Assembly: GCA_005792355.1 (NCBI GenBank)
Contig: SXSC01000411.1
Location: forward strand, 1 to 37,896
Direction of reading: 5' to 3'
Length of the DNA stretch: 37,896 bases
Source: Opitutaceae bacterium
Lineage (GTDB): Bacteria; Verrucomicrobiota; Verrucomicrobiia; Opitutales; Opitutaceae
Under the pieces are notes generated by a model, which saw nothing but the letters and a program-made list of their open reading frames with translations, was not told the DNA's origin and did not search any database. Shown one piece after another: positions 16,236 through 24,482 of this stretch. Both the position numbers and the translations under genes were made by a program. The stretch's first letter is position 1. Every line of letters begins with the position of its first letter.

Positions 16236-16532
16236 TCAACCAAGGCGGTGAACCCAGTAGTTCGGCTCGCGGTGGAGGGGCATGACGGCGAGAATCCAAA
16301 TGTCGGCCGGGCGCTCGACGTAGAGGATGCCGTAGGGAAACTCGCGGGTGAAGTGGCGACGGACGGGTGGGCTGATTTGGCGGAAGGTTTGCGGTCGCGC
16401 GCAGACCTCAGCAATCAGGCGCTCAATCTCGTCGTAGAACCGGCCGCCGAGTTCTGGGCTGATGGCGGCGTAATGCTGCGCGGCCTCGGCGTATTCTTGG
16501 TCGGTCTCGGGGTGGAGGGCGTGTGGCTTTAC
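16236..16532 (-). CDS. ParE/RelE-family toxin-like protein, start codon lost
   Basis: About 98 residues of the ParE/RelE plasmid-stabilisation fold: HPETDQEYAEAAQHYAAISP, GGRFYDEIERLIAEVCARP, RRHFTREFPYGILYVERPAD and the closing strand IWILAVMPLHREPNYW. ParE toxins poison gyrase and RelE toxins cut mRNA; which applies is unknown. Homology begins at a GTA codon (16532-16530) that overlaps the antitoxin stop as GTAA. A GTG there would give the common GTGA overlap, so a single G-to-A change seems to have removed the start. No ATG, GTG or TTG replaces it nearby; the only upstream ATG in frame (16637) would add 35 unrelated residues. The toxin is probably silent or poorly made. Confidence 0.7.
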   Translation of the reverse strand, partial: VKPHALHPETDQEYAEAAQHYAAISPELGGRFYDEIERLIAEVCARPQTFRQISPPVRRHFTREFPYGILYVERPADIWILAVMPLHREPNYWVHRLG

Positions 16533-16762
16533 CGGCCGACGATCTTCCGAATACGCGCCGACGTGATGTGCCCGGGGACGGGCTTGACCGTGCCGTTTTC
16601 CATCTCGGCGAGGCGGCGCGTCGCGGTGGCGGTCCACTTCTGTTCGATCTTTGGATCAAGGGGCCCGTGAGCGGCGAGCGTGATGCGCTCGAGCAACTCG
16701 GGCAACTGCTCGGGCGGGAGCTTGCGCGTCTCTTCGACAATTTGTTCGAGCGTCAACGGCAT
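16529..16762 (-). CDS. Addiction-module antitoxin, TIGR02574-like
   Basis: A protein of 77 residues (MPLTLEQIVEETRKLPPEQL, then PELLERITLAAHG) of the small helical addiction-module component family that pairs with ParE/RelE-type toxins. The second half has the usual WTATATRRLAEMENGTVKPV segment (xxRxxEixxGxvxxvpg) that wraps the toxin. The start at 16762 is the start of the homology; upstream in-frame sequence to 16930 is unsupported. Its stop TAA overlaps the first codon of the toxin. It would bind and neutralise the toxin and normally represses the pair. Confidence 0.75.
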   Translation of the reverse strand: MPLTLEQIVEETRKLPPEQLPELLERITLAAHGPLDPKIEQKWTATATRRLAEMENGTVKPVPGHITSARIRKIVGR

Positions 16763-16863
16763 GGCGGAAATCAAACGCGAATACGTGGCAGCGTCAATCG
16801 GCGGATTCGTGGCGCGTGCCCAAGTGGCCGACGGTGCAGAGGGCGGGGAGCGGAGAGTCCACG

Positions 16864-16918
16864 GGGTCAACCCGCTGATCGCTATTCCAAGGGCGAGTAG
16901 CAAACAGCGGGTTGACCC
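16864..16918. repeat. 14-bp perfect inverted repeat (REP-like hairpin)
   Basis: GGGTCAACCCGCTG (16864-16877) and its exact reverse complement CAGCGGGTTGACCC (16905-16918) enclose a 27-base loop. It lies 37 bp beyond the stop of the GH28-like gene and about 100 bp upstream of the antitoxin gene. It could end transcription of the GH operon or be a REP-like element of the type mobilised by the RAYT transposase family, a broken member of which is at 36.2-37.2 kb. Confidence 0.6.
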
Positions 16919-16954
16919 TCGTTTGATCACGCCGCGGGTCGAGGGACCGGAGCG

Positions 16955-18427
16955 CTACCGCTTCAATCCCGTCAGATCCGAGTCCACCGTGATCCTGCCC
17001 GGGCCGGGCGACACCTTGGCGGAAAAGTCATCGTGGAACTCCAGGTTCGAGGAGGTCTTCAGCACGATCTCCTTGTTCGGCACGCTGTTCATCAGGAGAT
17101 CCATCGTCCCCGGCTGGTTGAACACGCAGCCGTAAAGATTGATCTTGGTCCGGCCATAGTCGGGCATCGCCTTGTTGCCGTGGAAATCGATCCGGCTGTT
17201 GCGGAAACTGCAGTTCGCGATCGTCAACACATCGACCGGGGTGCCGATGGAGAGGAACTCCTTCCTCTGGTCATGGAGGACCCGGATGTTGTCGAAGGTC
17301 AGCTGCTCCTGTTGCGGGACCTTCGCCCCCGGGTAATAGGAACGGCTGAACCGATCGTTGTCGAAGTGCACCGAGAAGCCGATGCGCGGCTTCCCGAGGA
17401 AGATGTCCCGGAAGACGACGTTCCGCACGCCCGCGGTGTAGGTCACGTCGTTTTGCACGACGACCCAGGTGATGCCGTCGAGCACCTGCGAGCCGCTCGC
17501 GTGGGCGGGCTGGGTGGTGGACGGGTACCGCTTGCCGTCCGGACTGCCGAAGACGCGGTAGAGCCGGCCGTGGGCGACCACTGTATCCGATTTCTGGACT
17601 TCCATTCCCGCCTGCCAGTCAATCCAGGCTCCGGCCAGAATGCGGCAAAAGTAACCCACGGGTTTCTTCCCGTCGGCAAGGTCGTGACAGTTTTCCACCA
17701 CGCCGTCCTCGATCCAGCCCAGCTCGGGGTTGCCGACATCGTAGTCGTGGGCGTTGAGGGCGACGGCGTCATCGTAGGTCCGGAACGTGCCGCGGCTGAT
17801 CGTGAAGCGCTTGCCCCGGCCGAGGTGCACGCCGTCCTTGTCGCCCTGCAGGATGACGTCGTTGATGACGATGTCCTCGAAGGTGCAGACATGGATCCCG
17901 TACTGCAACTTGCCGATGTCGAGGCAGCGGAAGCGTTCGATGCGCAGGTCCTTCACGTAGAAAAACGCGAGCTGGCCGTGCAGCCCGTACACAAGGAATT
18001 TCCTCACATCCATGCCGTTGACGATGATCGACAGGCCCTCCACGGAGATGTGCTCGTCGTAGGTCTTGGTCAGCGCGCCCTTGTTGAGCAGCACGTGCGA
18101 GAACGCGCCCTGCTCGTCGATTTTTTTCAGGAAGACGTTGTGGCCAAAGATCAGCGACGTATGGCTGCTGAGGAAAACGGTGCCGGCGACCTTGTAGGTG
18201 CCGGGCTGGCTCACGATGATCGTGCCCGTCTGGTCCACCGCGCGCTGCAGCGCCTTCATGTTTTCCAGTCCGCTGGTGTCGGGCGAAAAGCCGAAGTGCG
18301 CGGCGTTCACAAAACCGGCCGGCGCGACGGACCCGGCGGCGGGAGCGGCCGGTGCCGGTTGGCTGCGAACGGAGACAAGTCCGGCAGCGAGGGGCAGCAG
18401 GAGGAGGGCGATGTGGAGGAGTTTCAT
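16955..18427 (-). CDS. GH28-like right-handed beta-helix protein, exported
   Basis: A protein of 490 residues with a signal peptide (MKLLHIALLLLPLAAGLVSV). After a pectate-lyase-superfamily-like opening (NAAHFGFSPDTSGLENMKAL, LQRAVDQTGTIIVSQPGTYK) it is a beta-helix of repeated short strands, e.g. NVVFRDIFLGKPRIGF and VLTIANCSFRNSRIDFHG. DGVHLGRGKRFTISRGTFRT and TYDDAVALNAHDYD resemble the GH28 active-site G-x-D-x and D-D-x-V/I-A segment, with Asp-Asp retained. GH28 enzymes cleave galacturonans or rhamnogalacturonans; the exact substrate is not readable. It is the last gene of the TonB receptor-GH127-GH28-like operon, 25 bp after GH127. The start at 18427 gives the signal peptide. Confidence 0.75.
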   Translation of the reverse strand: MKLLHIALLLLPLAAGLVSVRSQPAPAAPAAGSVAPAGFVNAAHFGFSPDTSGLENMKALQRAVDQTGTIIVSQPGTYKVAGTVFLSSHTSLIFGHNVFLKKIDEQGAFSHVLLNKGALTKTYDEHISVEGLSIIVNGMDVRKFLVYGLHGQLAFFYVKDLRIERFRCLDIGKLQYGIHVCTFEDIVINDVILQGDKDGVHLGRGKRFTISRGTFRTYDDAVALNAHDYDVGNPELGWIEDGVVENCHDLADGKKPVGYFCRILAGAWIDWQAGMEVQKSDTVVAHGRLYRVFGSPDGKRYPSTTQPAHASGSQVLDGITWVVVQNDVTYTAGVRNVVFRDIFLGKPRIGFSVHFDNDRFSRSYYPGAKVPQQEQLTFDNIRVLHDQRKEFLSIGTPVDVLTIANCSFRNSRIDFHGNKAMPDYGRTKINLYGCVFNQPGTMDLLMNSVPNKEIVLKTSSNLEFHDDFSAKVSPGPGRITVDSDLTGLKR

Positions 18428-18452
18428 AGGGGAGGACGGGGCGCGCCGGGTT

Positions 18453-20246
18453 TCATCGGCCGGAGAACAGTTCGTCGTCCACGGCGACGCGGTAGTCGCG
18501 GAGGCGAAAATAGGTCGCCTTGCCTTCGGCATTGGGAAATTCCGTCAGCGTCAGTTCGTAGTCGGCTTTCTGGCCCAGCCCGAAACCGGCTTTCCACATC
18601 TGCACGCCACCGCCCAGCCCGTCGGGGCGCACGGCCGTGTTGCGCACCGGCTCGCCGAGCGAGTCCGGATTGATCGCGAGATAACCGAGCTCGGTGCCGT
18701 CGAGCTTGGCGAGCGCCGGGTGCTGCGCCGGATCCAGACAGAACACCTGCGGGCCACGCATCACGGCGACCCGCCCGGCTTGGCGCTGGCGTCCTTTCAC
18801 GAGCCGCCATGCCATCGGCATCTCCAACCCAACCTCGTCGCCCGGTCTCCACTCGCGTCGCACCTCGAAGAACGCCCCCGGTTTGACCGCGCCGCGCGCC
18901 GGCTGGCCGTTGACGGTCACGCTCGCCCGCGCCGCCCACGACGGAATCCGCAGGCGCAACGTGAAGACCGTGGGTTTTTCGGGCGACACGGCGAGCCGGA
19001 CGCGACCGGAATTCGGGTAGTCGGTTTCCTGGCGGAAGGTGACGGCATTGATGGTCGCCCGCGCCGGCGCGTACAGGTTCACCGCGACGCCGTCACTGGC
19101 GCGGTAAAACACGAACGCCGGCAGTTCGGCGATGATGCGCCGGAAGTTGCATGGGCAACAATAGGTGTCGGTCTTCCAATAGACGCGGTTGCCCTCCAGC
19201 GGCGCGAAGTAACGCAGCCGCCGGCCATCGGGTGATTGCGAGGCGAACAGCGCGTTGAAGATCGTACGTTCCATCAGGTCGCCCATGCGCGGGTCGGCAT
19301 TGAGGCGGAGCAGGCTGTCGTACACGCGGAGCTGATACGCCAGGGCGCACGATTCACCCACGTCGCCGCGGGCGTCCTGGTCGTCGTTCCAGATTTCACA
19401 CTGGCCGGCGCTGCCGGTGAGCAGCGCGCCGTCGTGGCGCGTCATGAAATCGAGCGCGCGTTGCGCCGGTCCGAGCAGGCGCGCCGACGGCTGGAGCCGG
19501 TGGAGTTCGAGTTGGGCGAGACCCCGCGCCATGTACGCATAGACATGGCCTTCGATGCCCTGCCGGCGACCGATCACGACGCCGAGGTCCCACTCCGGCA
19601 ACGCGCGCGTCTGGGTGACGAACCGGAGATACGCCGCGTCGCCGGTGGCGCGGTGCAGCGCGAGCATCGTGCGCTCGATGCCGGTGAACGCGACGTGCGG
19701 CGCGACCTCCGCGCCGCGCCCCCAGTCCGGCGGCAGCACCGACCAGTGCTTGATGAGGTAATCAGCCGCTTGGCGCGCGGCGGTGAGCGACGGCGCTGCG
19801 CCGAAATGCCGGTGGTCCTCGAGCAACGCCCAGATGAGGTAGCCCAGCTCATGCACGTCCCAAAGCGTCTGGATACGTTTCGCCGGCTCGAGCGTGCCGA
19901 TGTAACCGTCGGCCTCCTGCGCCGCGAGGATCTTGGCAACGAGATGTCGCTTCAACGCGATCACCTGCGGGTCGCCCGTGTGGGCGGCGAATTTCACTAC
20001 GGAGTCGAGCATCATGCCGAGACCGATAAACTTCCCGGTGCGCGGCGATTCCGTGAAGGGCCGCAGAAAGTCGGCGTCGACGTCGAGTTTCAGCAGGTTG
20101 TTGGCGACGGTGATGGCGATGCGTCGCCCGATTTCGCCGCCGACTTTGACTTCGCGCACATCGAGTGGCGCCAGCGCATCGGCCCCCGCCACCGGGAACG
20201 TCGCCGGGAGCAGGGCGAGGAGGATGAGAGGGCTGAGTTTGTTCAT
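18453..20246 (-). CDS. GH127-like beta-L-arabinofuranosidase, exported
   Basis: A protein of 597 residues of the GH127 (formerly DUF1680) family, an alpha/alpha-barrel with C-terminal beta-sandwich. A signal peptide (MNKLSPLILLALLPATFPVA) precedes the barrel: FIGLGMMLDSVVKFAAHTGD, AAQEADGYIGTLEPA and TLWDVHELGYLIWALLEDH are typical. YWKTDTYCCPCNFRR holds Cys363, Cys364 and Cys366, matching the zinc-binding and nucleophilic Cys cluster of GH127. Members hydrolyse beta-L-arabinofuranosides or related pentose and uronic residues, for instance in pectin or extensin. It lies between the TonB receptor (20 bp upstream) and the GH28-like gene (25 bp downstream), so the three are one operon. Confidence 0.85.
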   Translation of the reverse strand: MNKLSPLILLALLPATFPVAGADALAPLDVREVKVGGEIGRRIAITVANNLLKLDVDADFLRPFTESPRTGKFIGLGMMLDSVVKFAAHTGDPQVIALKRHLVAKILAAQEADGYIGTLEPAKRIQTLWDVHELGYLIWALLEDHRHFGAAPSLTAARQAADYLIKHWSVLPPDWGRGAEVAPHVAFTGIERTMLALHRATGDAAYLRFVTQTRALPEWDLGVVIGRRQGIEGHVYAYMARGLAQLELHRLQPSARLLGPAQRALDFMTRHDGALLTGSAGQCEIWNDDQDARGDVGESCALAYQLRVYDSLLRLNADPRMGDLMERTIFNALFASQSPDGRRLRYFAPLEGNRVYWKTDTYCCPCNFRRIIAELPAFVFYRASDGVAVNLYAPARATINAVTFRQETDYPNSGRVRLAVSPEKPTVFTLRLRIPSWAARASVTVNGQPARGAVKPGAFFEVRREWRPGDEVGLEMPMAWRLVKGRQRQAGRVAVMRGPQVFCLDPAQHPALAKLDGTELGYLAINPDSLGEPVRNTAVRPDGLGGGVQMWKAGFGLGQKADYELTLTEFPNAEGKATYFRLRDYRVAVDDELFSGR

Positions 20247-20266
20247 TTAGTTTTCGCCCTCCCGTC

Positions 20267-23200
20267 CTAAAATGAGTACCTTGCCGCGAGCTTGAAGCCG
20301 CGCGGGGCAATGATGCTGAAGGTGTGCGGGGTCGCCACGCGCGCCGGCGAAAGCACGTTGCCCTCGGGCGGGCGCATCGTCGTGCCGATGTACTGCACGT
20401 CGCGGTAATTGAAGAGATTGGAGATCGAGAGATTCAGATCGATCCGCCGCTCCAGCACCTTCACCGGGTAGCCGACAGTGGCAACGCCCGTGTAGTAGGA
20501 CTGGGCGCGCACCACCGTATAGGCATCGCGGGCGGGGTCGTCGATCGCGCGGGCCGCATTGGCGGGATCGACGATCGTATCCGCGCCGCGATAGCCGATC
20601 ACCTGCGGGCCGCGGAACTGCATCCCAAAGCCCAAGCGCAGCCCCTTCAGCTTCTCGCGGCTGACTCGGTAGTCGGTGAACAGATTCACGGTGTACGGCG
20701 TGGACCGGTTCACGTGCTGCGATCCCGACACGACGTTGCGCAGAAAATTCTGGAGGTTGTTCCAGGCATTGGCGCCGCTGTTGCCGTCCGGGGAGCCGGT
20801 CGTCGTGAGCGTGGCAAAATTGTTGGAGTCGATTGTCACGCCGGCATCGGCGAGGATCTGCCGCATCAGCGTGTCGTTGGTCGCCACGAACCGCCGCAGT
20901 TCCGCGTAGGCGTTCTCCTGTTTGGCGTCGGCGAGCGACCCGTTGGCGGTTAACCGCCAATTGGAGGTGAGGTTGCCGACGATCTCCAGTTCGTAGCCCT
21001 CGGCGCGGTAATCGCGGGTGTCGTAGTAGTCGGTCGGCACCGGCTGCATGCCGCGGTTGTTGCGGCCGCCAGTGGAATTGTCGCCGAGCACGTTGACGTT
21101 GCTGATGTCGTTCATCTGCGGCGTGGCGTTGTTGCGGAAGGGCACGCCCTTTTCCGTGCTCTCGTAACGACTGAGATTCACCACCACGCGGCCCTGGAGC
21201 AGGTTGAGGCGCAGGCCGTAGTCGAGTCCCTTGGACGCCGCCGGCGGCGGAATGGAATAGTCCAACAAGGTGAGATTGCCATCGACCGGGCTGAAGCTCT
21301 GCGAGGCGCTGGCCCAGACCGAGAACACCTCGGTGAGGTTGACGATGCCCCCCAGCGAGGTCGTCGGCTTGCTTTGCTTCTGCCTGGGCGGGTTGAAGTC
21401 GTCGCGGAAGCGGTCGTTCGCGTACTGCGCCTGCGGCACGCCGTCGGTGCGGGGCCGCGTGGTCGCGGGCAGGGGCGTCGCGTTGGTGACCACGCCGGCC
21501 GTGCTCTTGGTTTGATAGGTGAGCTTGAAGTAGTCGTCCGGCGCCTCGGGCCGGTAGAAGACGCTCATCGGATCCTGGTAGTCCGCCGGGTAATCCATGG
21601 CCCACCGCGAGTACTTGATGCCCCGCTCAAACGTATCCCAGCGGCTGGCCCCCAACAGGATGAGGCGCTTCTTGAAGAAGGACATCGTCGAGGCGGCGAT
21701 CAGGTTCTGGGTCTCCTGATCGCGGAACTGCACGGAGTCGGGCCGGCCCAGGTTCATCACCCAGCGTGGCGTGACCTCGCGGGTGGTGTTCGTGATCGGG
21801 TCGATCACGCTGACGGGCCCCAGGGCCGTGTTGAGCTCCCGCGTCGGGGAATTGGCGTAGAGCCGGTAATTGAGTTTGTAGGTATCCGAGAGCACGGCCC
21901 CCCAGCGCCGCGCATCGGCCGACAATGGCAGCACGTACAAGGGCTTCGTGGCCTCGTTCTCGTTCGTCTCGTTGGCGCCGATGAGGTTGAACTTGAGATC
22001 GACCCACTTGAAGTTCCGCACGTAGGCCAGCGAGGCGCGCAGGCTCTGCGAGGTAATCAACTGCTGGTTCTGCTCCAGGGAGGTGCCCTCAATGTACGGC
22101 ACGAGCAGGTTGGGGTTGGGCTCGCCCGTGGGCAGCACACGGTTGATGTCGATGTAGACGCGGCTCGTGTTGCTCCACTCCGCGACGTTGCCCCACGACT
22201 TGCGCTTCGTGAGATTGGCCGAGAGCTGGAGCAACAGATGCCGGCCGATGCGCTGATCCAGATACAGCGCCACGTTTTTCAGTCGCTGCACGTTGCCGAC
22301 ACTGTCGAAGAACTGCGGTTTCTCCAGCGACGGGATGACCAGGCCGCGGGCGCCGGCGAGGGCGCGGTCAAAGATGTTGGCGGGCCGGTTGGTCTGCCAC
22401 AGGAACGGCGTGCCATCATAACTCACGCTCGCAAAACCCGTCGGCACGGCCACGCCGGCGACCGTCGTGGGACTGGTCGAGGCGCCGCCCGTGCGCATCA
22501 TACGCCCCCAGTTCACGATCTTGTTCGTCGCGAGGTTGGGGCTGAAGACGTAGTAATTATCGGTGTAGCGGAAGCCGCCGAACTGCCGCTGCTCGGCGGT
22601 CTGCTGCCCCGTGTAAGTGGTGACGCCGTCCCAGGCCGAAATCGCCTCGGTCATGTAGCTGAATGGCTGCTGGCTCTGGCTCTCGCTGTATTCAGTGGCC
22701 AGCGTCAGCCGAGTCGTGGGGGTGAGCTCCGTCGTCACTGCGGGCGCGAAGCCGTACTTCTTCGTGTAGGTGTAGTCCTGCCAGCCCTGGCCGTCCTGCC
22801 ACACCGCGTTGAGGCGCAGGGCCACCTTGCGGCCGAGCGGTTGGTTGTGATCGAAGGTGACGCGTTTGTGATACCACGAACCCGTCTCGAGCCCGACGCT
22901 GGTCGAGCGATGATTGAGCCGCGCCTGCTTGCCCACGGCGTTGGTCGTGCCACCCATGCCGCCGGCCCCGAAGAGAATGGCGTTGGGCCCGCGGGCGAAG
23001 TCCAGTCGCTCCAGATTGAAGGAATCGTAGTTCATGCCGCCCTGCAACGAGGGTGCGGAACTGTCGAAGTTCTTCTGGCTCGCGTTGGCCGCGATGCCGC
23101 GGACGGTGGAAATGCCCGTGCCACCGAACATGGAATCACCGCCGTCATCGGGCGTCGCCACCACGTTGGGCGCCCACTGCTGCGCCTCGACCATGTCGCT

Positions 23201-23518
23201 CAGATTCAGGGCCTCGAGAAACTCCTTCGTCAGCACCGAATAGGACGCGGGGGTGTCCCGCAGATCACTGTTGATGCGCCCGCCGGCGAGCGACTCCTTG
23301 GCCACGAAGCCGACGTCACGCGACGTGTTGACGGTGAAGGCGTCCAGCACGACGGCCTCGCTCGCGGTCTTTGTCGCTGGCGCGGCACTCGGCGCGTTCG
23401 GCACGGACTGCGCCGGGAGGCTCCAGCCCAGCGTCAGGCAGAGGGCAACCGCCAGCGCCGGGCGCCAGTGGCGGGAGGACAGCAGGGAGTAATGCGGGTT
23501 CGACCGGGGGTTGATCAT
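20267..23518 (-). CDS. TonB-dependent outer-membrane receptor
   Basis: A receptor of about 1083 residues that would take up oligosaccharides or other ligands. After a signal peptide (PALAVALCLTLGWSLPAQS) comes the plug with an early VVLDAFTVNT segment, RDTPASYSVLTKEFLEALN, and RGPNAILFGAGGMGGTTNAV, the plug strand seen in nearly all TonB receptors. The remainder is a long beta-barrel ending GFKLAARYSF with a terminal Phe, the outer-membrane insertion signal. It has no STN domain, unlike the receptor at 30.8 kb. No SusD-like lipoprotein accompanies it, as usual outside the Bacteroidota. An alternative start is 23569. It heads the GH127/GH28-like operon and probably imports the substrate of those enzymes. 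Confidence 0.88.
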   Translation of the reverse strand: MINPRSNPHYSLLSSRHWRPALAVALCLTLGWSLPAQSVPNAPSAAPATKTASEAVVLDAFTVNTSRDVGFVAKESLAGGRINSDLRDTPASYSVLTKEFLEALNLSDMVEAQQWAPNVVATPDDGGDSMFGGTGISTVRGIAANASQKNFDSSAPSLQGGMNYDSFNLERLDFARGPNAILFGAGGMGGTTNAVGKQARLNHRSTSVGLETGSWYHKRVTFDHNQPLGRKVALRLNAVWQDGQGWQDYTYTKKYGFAPAVTTELTPTTRLTLATEYSESQSQQPFSYMTEAISAWDGVTTYTGQQTAEQRQFGGFRYTDNYYVFSPNLATNKIVNWGRMMRTGGASTSPTTVAGVAVPTGFASVSYDGTPFLWQTNRPANIFDRALAGARGLVIPSLEKPQFFDSVGNVQRLKNVALYLDQRIGRHLLLQLSANLTKRKSWGNVAEWSNTSRVYIDINRVLPTGEPNPNLLVPYIEGTSLEQNQQLITSQSLRASLAYVRNFKWVDLKFNLIGANETNENEATKPLYVLPLSADARRWGAVLSDTYKLNYRLYANSPTRELNTALGPVSVIDPITNTTREVTPRWVMNLGRPDSVQFRDQETQNLIAASTMSFFKKRLILLGASRWDTFERGIKYSRWAMDYPADYQDPMSVFYRPEAPDDYFKLTYQTKSTAGVVTNATPLPATTRPRTDGVPQAQYANDRFRDDFNPPRQKQSKPTTSLGGIVNLTEVFSVWASASQSFSPVDGNLTLLDYSIPPPAASKGLDYGLRLNLLQGRVVVNLSRYESTEKGVPFRNNATPQMNDISNVNVLGDNSTGGRNNRGMQPVPTDYYDTRDYRAEGYELEIVGNLTSNWRLTANGSLADAKQENAYAELRRFVATNDTLMRQILADAGVTIDSNNFATLTTTGSPDGNSGANAWNNLQNFLRNVVSGSQHVNRSTPYTVNLFTDYRVSREKLKGLRLGFGMQFRGPQVIGYRGADTIVDPANAARAIDDPARDAYTVVRAQSYYTGVATVGYPVKVLERRIDLNLSISNLFNYRDVQYIGTTMRPPEGNVLSPARVATPHTFSIIAPRGFKLAARYSF

Positions 23519-23655
23519 GGTTCGTAAGCGGGATAGTGAAACCAAGATGGAATCGTTGTGCGGGATCATGGGTGAGCTAGGTGTTTAAGGTTGGGTTTGC
23601 CCGGCCGCCTGTTTGGCTGGGTCTGAAAGATCATGGCATGCGGGTCAACACGGCG

Positions 23656-24339
23656 TCACCGCGGGGCTGCGCCCACGAGGCGGCCGAGTTCCCGCAGGCG
23701 CTGCACGGATTTTTCCGGAATCAGCCCGTCGCGATCGGGCGGGACGTTGAGAAGGTAGTTCGCGTTGCGTTCCCGAGACAGCCGGTACGTCTCGGCCATG
23801 CGCTCGACGCTCTGCAGGTCGGCATCGCCCAGCCCAGGGTGCCAGAACCAGCGGGCCTGGGTCTGGAGGGTGTCGCACAGCTCTGCGGGCGACTGATTGC
23901 CGTCCGGGGGCAGCATGCCGGTGTGACCGGGCAGACCGTGTAGCTTGCTGGCCTTTCCCTGCGGGGTTAGCGGCCACTCGTAGCTCAGCACATCGCTCTG
24001 CCGGAGATTGTGCGCGTTGTTGGCGACCAGCACACACGACGGAGCAAGACACCAACCGCCGGTGTGTTTGACGGTGAGGATGGCGTAGCTCATGCCCGCG
24101 GCCTTGGCCGCATCCGCCCACTGCCCGCAATCGAGCTCGGTGGGCGCAAATAGGGCCGGGTCCTCGTGGCCGTTGGCCCATTCGCTGTCGGCAAAGGTGC
24201 TGACGTTGAAATGCAGGAAGAGGCCGAAGCGCCAGGTCGCGAAATCTCTCTGCCGCGGATGCAGCGCGGCCACCTCCGTCGCCACTGCGAGGGTGCAGGG
24301 ATTCGACGCAAGCCCACCCACGAGCAGCAGAATCAACAT
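23656..24339 (-). pseudogene. Internally deleted GH29 alpha-L-fucosidase
   Basis: An in-frame protein of about 227 residues (252 if started at 24414) that resembles GH29, normally 430-500 residues. The N-terminal part is typical: FATWRFGLFLHFNVSTFADS, then WADAAKAAGMSYAILTVKHT and GGWCLAPS. The C-terminal part is also typical: TLQTQARWFWHPG, then SVERMAETYRLSRERNANYL and LLNVPPDRDGLIPE. Between residues near CLAPS and VLVANNAHNLRQSDVLS the barrel middle (roughly 170-200 residues, with the nucleophile Asp region) is absent. The frame stays open, so a product may be made but should be inactive as a fucosidase. The start at 24339 begins a signal peptide (MLILLLVGGLASNPCTLA). Its promoter has the same operator as the rhamnose operon. 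Confidence 0.7.
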
Positions 24340-24420
24340 CCCAAGTGTTCCCCGCGGATGGCGACGGAAGACCGGCTGGTGTCGAGGCAAAGGGGTCCGC
24401 TCGGATCGGCTCATGGGATG

Positions 24421-24482
24421 AGTTTACCCGATTGACGGGCGTCCTGGCTATGCCCGATCCTGTCAAAGTTATGTCCTATTCG
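24421..24482 (-). promoter_or_regulatory. Candidate AraC operator and promoter of GH29 gene
   Basis: Plus-strand half-sites TATGCCCGATCC (24449-24460) and TATGTCCTATTC (24470-24481) form a 21-bp direct repeat (9 of 12 bases identical). The block 24445-24482 is the counterpart of 15637-15674. For minus-strand transcription TAAACT (24426-24421) fits a -10 box 23 bases from the first half-site base, the same distance as at the rhamnose operon. The element overlaps the first codons of the divergent araC gene, so binding could also repress araC. Confidence 0.65.

Noticed and set aside
21374-23527. Open frame of 717 codons on the plus strand, antisense to the TonB receptor
   Set aside because: Same GC-driven artefact: no motifs, and the minus strand encodes a complete receptor with plug and terminal Phe.
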